A stretch of 64,000 bases of DNA, from NCBI GenBank assembly GCA_016165875.1, contig JABBOT010000005.1, positions 17,901,131-17,965,130 of the forward strand, written 5' to 3'. This document shows positions 60,156 to 64,000 of the stretch, piece by piece. The notes under the pieces are model-generated. The model was given only the letters and a program-made list of their open reading frames with translations, made no database searches and was not told the DNA's origin. The DNA comes from Acanthopleura granulata. Taxonomy: Eukaryota; Mollusca; Polyplacophora; Chitonida; Chitonidae. The position numbers and the translations under genes are program-made. Each line of letters starts with the position of its first letter. Within the stretch, counting starts at the first letter, position 1.

Positions 60156-63100
60156 TGACTGAATGAGGTTCAGTATGGCATTGCAGACATATTTCTTACA
60201 AGATATAAGAACGATCGTGCTGTGCAGTGTGGAATAAGAGAGGTACCGCACATTCCATGGCATACTATCCCATATATTACCTATATTTGTACACTTTTGT
60301 TTGAATTATATATCATAAGACAGCCATTCATGGTCCAAAGGTCCCTGTATCTGGCTATGTGATGACAAAAGCGAAATTAATAATCTGATATGGATAACGG
60401 TAAGTTTTTACCTTTAATAATAATCCCAATATTTCGCCTCTGTATAAATAATTAACAAACGCCTTGTGAAGTACTGATCCAGCTTACGCAGAGATAACAT
60501 TATCTTCGCGTAATGAATCATCTGAGATTTACGTCATATCTGCAGTAAAAGTGGTCATGTCTTAGCTTTGATTTGCTTTGGTAATATTTAAAGTACTGTT
60601 TTGAGTGAGTTGATTTGGAGAAGCGCGGTGTAAAGACAAAATTCAGCGGACAGATATCAAATACACCTATTTTATATAAATCACCTGTTTAAGAACCAAA
60701 TCAGATCCATTTCCAATGCGAGTTTTTCTTTCACACAAAATGGTAATAGGCATTTCGGTTTCAGATAAAACTGATAAATGTTATCTAGTCCTCACCCACC
60801 CCTTGAAAAATTAGAGTTTATATTCGTATCTACCGTAGCAACCACTCTGCAGCCTAATGAGGGATTTCAATATTAAACGCCCGGGCCGTTTTGGGATTCT
60901 CAAGACTGAAGCTGTCCAAGAGTAGTCGTAATAAATTTGCTTAAATATCAAAGTTGATGGAGGGAGCCTGACCAGTGGTCAAGGAGGCAATTTATCTGCA
61001 GGTTAAAATAACAGTTACGGTTATTATAAGCATAAGCGGGCCTTGAAATAAACTGCCAGAGTTGATTGATGGGGCTTCAGCCTGCATGCTAGGTATACAC
61101 GCTGGTGTGCGTGGTTTCACCGTACTGTTTATACTATCACGCAATGGTCATACGCCAGGCTGAGATAACCTTTCAAAATGAACCTGGAGCTCTTTGAAGA
61201 AATCCAATGCCTGTGAAATTGGATATGGGTCTACTTGACCAGTAGCTGTCGGTGATGACAGCTACTGACCGGTAACCGGCTCTTTACCGTTTGTACCTAT
61301 ATAGCACCACGTCAGGCTTTGGAGTTTTTCTTTGGAAACTGTTTCAACGTAACGCCAGCGGGTTGATCACGCCTTAGCCCAGAGAAATGCCACTTACGAC
61401 CTCGTGAGCAGCAAATCGTCTGTCTTCTCTTGCTAACAGTCTATTATCGGTTAATGCATGTTCATCGCTCCTTGAGATTCCAAAATCGGAGTTTCCTCTC
61501 CAACGCCATCATAGTGGCCATCGCATTTTTGGCCGAGTGCAGCTTCCTTTTGAAGTCCATGACAAAATTGAATTACCAATTTTCTGTTAGTTCAAGCTTG
61601 AAATTTGCAAATATAATCTGATAACTGTGTTTTCCAGTTGACTAATCATCTGGTAAGTGGTTGTTGTTAATAAATTGGAATTCGCAAAAACCCCTGCTTT
61701 CCAGCTAGGTATGCAGGCACCCTATAGCGTCCAGTATATGAAGGGTCGTCAGTTATATATATATGTAGCCGTGATGCAACCATCTCAGAGAGCACAGTTT
61801 GGTTTGCCTTCCCTATTTAAATAAATGTCAACATCATTGAAAAAAGCAACACAAGCAGCTTTTTAGATGAAGAGTGCAAAACTGGCAGTTGTTGTTTTTA
61901 AGAGAAAGTGAATAATGTATAAAAAGAGAGTTTACGAAGTGAAAAATGAAAAAAAACTTGAAAAGTTTTCGAAAATGGAACTTAACCGCTTCAAGACTTT
62001 AGATCTCCGTTTATATACCTTGTTTATTGGTCCAAGTATGCTTTGTTTTGTTAAGATGGTAACTACCTCGAAATTTTTTGCAATGCCGACTTCTATCATT
62101 TATAGCGACCTTGATGACAAAGTTTCTTTGGATGTCAGATATTTCCCTCTCATATTTAGCCCCAACTATTCCATGCATTATACTTAATTGCACAACCGTT
62201 CCGTAGACTGTTGATAACAGACACATTTTTTTTAAACGGTAAAGCAACTGGTATCATCGATAATTATCAATGCCGCTTGCAGTACCCTGTACTGAAATAG
62301 TGATCAGTATATCTAATGTGCAAACTTCGCATTTGTACATTTTACGTCATTGTTCTGGCTCTGTATAGATTTGTAGTAATTTATCGAGTAGACGTTTTAA
62401 CTGAGTGATAATTGTCCAGAACTCGTGCGGTATAAAACTTTTCCTATCGTAACTTACGCAAGTATTCAGTCTATCTGTCTTCGTTTATTGATTCTCTTGT
62501 ATTTCCCTTCGCTTACTGTTTTGGGTAACCAGTATATTGTTCACTGCTGGCCCACTCCTCGACTCGCTTCAGAGAGCAGACGGCTTTTCTAACAGACACG
62601 TGGCCGTTGTCGAGACAAAACAGCGTACGTAACATTCGGACGCGCAAAGTCATCAAGGGGATCCGTAATTAACGAGAGCGCAATGGGGAATAGCTGTTTA
62701 CCTCGTCTTATCTGATTCCACGTGCCAGTCAAACCCCTGACCTCCCAGTGCCTCAGAACAGACCGTGCGCTATTCCCCCTTACAAATTAATGATCCTCGA
62801 AGAGGTTTTCCCTTCGCGTTCGCTGAGCACCACTTGCAGACTAAGCATATGTAGCTGCAGGGTGACCCGTCCCTGTAGCCAGGCTCCGGGCTCTTCGGCC
62901 CACCTGATAACACAGTCCATCCTTTTATCTGGAGTCATCTTAGCCGGTTTCGTGTTACAAATCCACTCGGCACAGGCGGAGTCTGTCTGCAATCGAACAA
63001 CTCGGAGTTGGCACGAACAGCCGCAGCAGCCTCCTTGTCAAAAGATTACCGTTTATTTCTTTCGATCGAACGGCCCCAATTTCATCTCTTCTCTTCTCCG

Positions 63101-64000
63101 CAACTGATAAAAGTGGGCAATCTTCGACATAGCTGGTCCCTTATCGGTTTGGTCCGTCTCCTATGGTCGCGGTGAAAGTTAAATGACGGGTAATTTCTGG
63201 CCTTCGTTAGTTGCATGGTCTTCCCGGCGTATATGAGGTAACCTTAAGATGTCGGACAGAGGCCGTAAATGAAGATATAGGAAAGAATTTATCAGTTTTT
63301 ATCGTCTTTCGTCACCCGCCGCCAACATCGCCTCTTGACCCTTGGTATCGAATTAAAGCGCTTCGGTATATTCGTCCTCCCTCCTAACTTCTTGTAGGCC
63401 TCTTTTAAGGAGAGCAGCTGCGTGGTGGGCAGAAAAAACGGTCTCTCTGGATGCTAAAATTCGTTTGTTGAATCGATTTGCCACTTGGGACTTGTCGATA
63501 AAATATTACGTCTGTAAAAGGGGCACTGGTGGAAAAAATATCTTTTAGCAAGAATGAAGACGTGCCTCGGTACCGTCGCCCTTCAATCCAATTTCCTGGT
63601 ACCCCTGGTTGATTTCCCGGCTGCTAAATGATGCCATTACATGGGATGACGACGGTACATGACGAAACACGGAATCCGCTTGCACGGCAGTAGTAAAAAA
63701 CAAACGATGTCAGTCAATTATTTGTGTAAGTCTATCACAAAGAAAAGAAAAACACACACCGTAAAGATAGCATTATCCCGACACCCGACATCGTTGGGAT
63801 AGGGCACACTTGAAGGTCAGGAGAGATTTAAAAGTCAATCCTAAATGAAAATAACGACTTCAGAAGCTGCCACAATACAACTCTGATTCCAAAGTTTTCC
63901 TCACTCATCAGGAAGGTGTGTTATTTCGGGGGAAGCAAAACAGAAACAAAAGAACATAGCAAGTTCCGATAATTTCGCCTTCAAAAACATTCCAGATAAA
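60156..64000. other. Gene-free stretch upstream of the Ig1 exon; GC-richer from about 62.5 kb
   Basis: Searched on the minus strand for the missing first half of Ig1 and a signal peptide; no convincing exon. Base composition rises toward 62.5-63.7 kb with more CpG, which could mark a regulatory or promoter region or just local variation. An open frame at 63905-63990 (minus) looks weakly like a signal peptide but has no partner exon here. Confidence 0.4.

Noticed and set aside
60980..61140. Minus-strand translations with V-T-V-I-L-T-C and R-V-Y-L-A-C, tempting as the missing Ig1 strand.
   Set aside because: The first hits a stop two codons after the cysteine; the second has a stop shortly upstream and no donor at the right distance.
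62748..63107. 119-codon plus-strand frame with a hydrophobic middle, and a 70-codon minus-strand frame opposite.
   Set aside because: The plus frame is on the wrong strand for the Ig gene; the minus frame lacks the Ig cysteine pattern and a donor at a suitable place.
63905..63990. Minus-strand open segment from an ATG with a short hydrophobic run and a GTGAGG donor, like a signal-peptide exon for the Ig gene.
   Set aside because: No exon carrying the first half of Ig1 could be found between it and 58756, and the hydrophobic run is short; support is too weak without transcripts.

Overview
The window is eukaryotic nuclear DNA from an animal, most likely a mollusc, perhaps a bivalve, or another lophotrochozoan. 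Protein-coding sequence sits in short exons with GT/AG borders and multi-kilobase introns. The DNA is AT-rich and full of interspersed repeats. Several repeats look like a SINE family I associate with mollusc genomes, with a tail close to TATAAGTGAAATATTCTTGA followed by (AAAT)n. The 8-mer TACATGTA is conspicuously frequent. The species assignment is inference.

I can support one gene. It is on the minus strand, between 58756 and 43266, and is the 3' part of a two-immunoglobulin-domain, probably GPI-anchored, cell-surface protein. It resembles the Dpr / zig-8 branch of the neuronal Ig-superfamily (DIP, Dpr, lachesin, IgLON, the 'Wirin' group). Four coding exons were joined by eye: second half of Ig1 (58552-58756), a 33-nt microexon in the Ig1-Ig2 linker (47631-47663), all of Ig2 (45909-46199), and a Ser/Gly-rich stalk plus hydrophobic tail and stop (43266-43396). 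All phases agree and the joined reading frame is 219 codons plus stop. The signal peptide and first half of Ig1 were not found and probably lie beyond base 64000.

The rest is non-coding as far as I can see. Bases 1-43.2 kb lie 3' of the gene and hold no recognisable exon. They do hold a tRNA-derived SINE with perfect 12-bp target-site duplications (1207-1537), a 1.4-kb minisatellite of ~35-bp units (7089-8510), several copies of a second SINE family (10.4, 18.9, 23.4, 31.9, 35.1 kb; another at 57.3 kb), a 284-bp inverted repeat with 118-bp arms (32354-32637) and a diverged ~160-bp repeat cluster (37.2-37.8 kb). The introns hold small tandem duplications and fragments of another repeat family with a tRNA B-box-like sequence. 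Upstream of the Ig1 exon are a fold-back mariner-like MITE (59115-59355) and eight tandem 74-bp units (59564-60155) that look tRNA-like on the minus strand.

No bacterial-type operon, CRISPR array, rRNA or intact tRNA gene was seen. Most long open frames are uninformative: many lack an ATG, overlap repeats, or show no family resemblance. They are listed as rejected.
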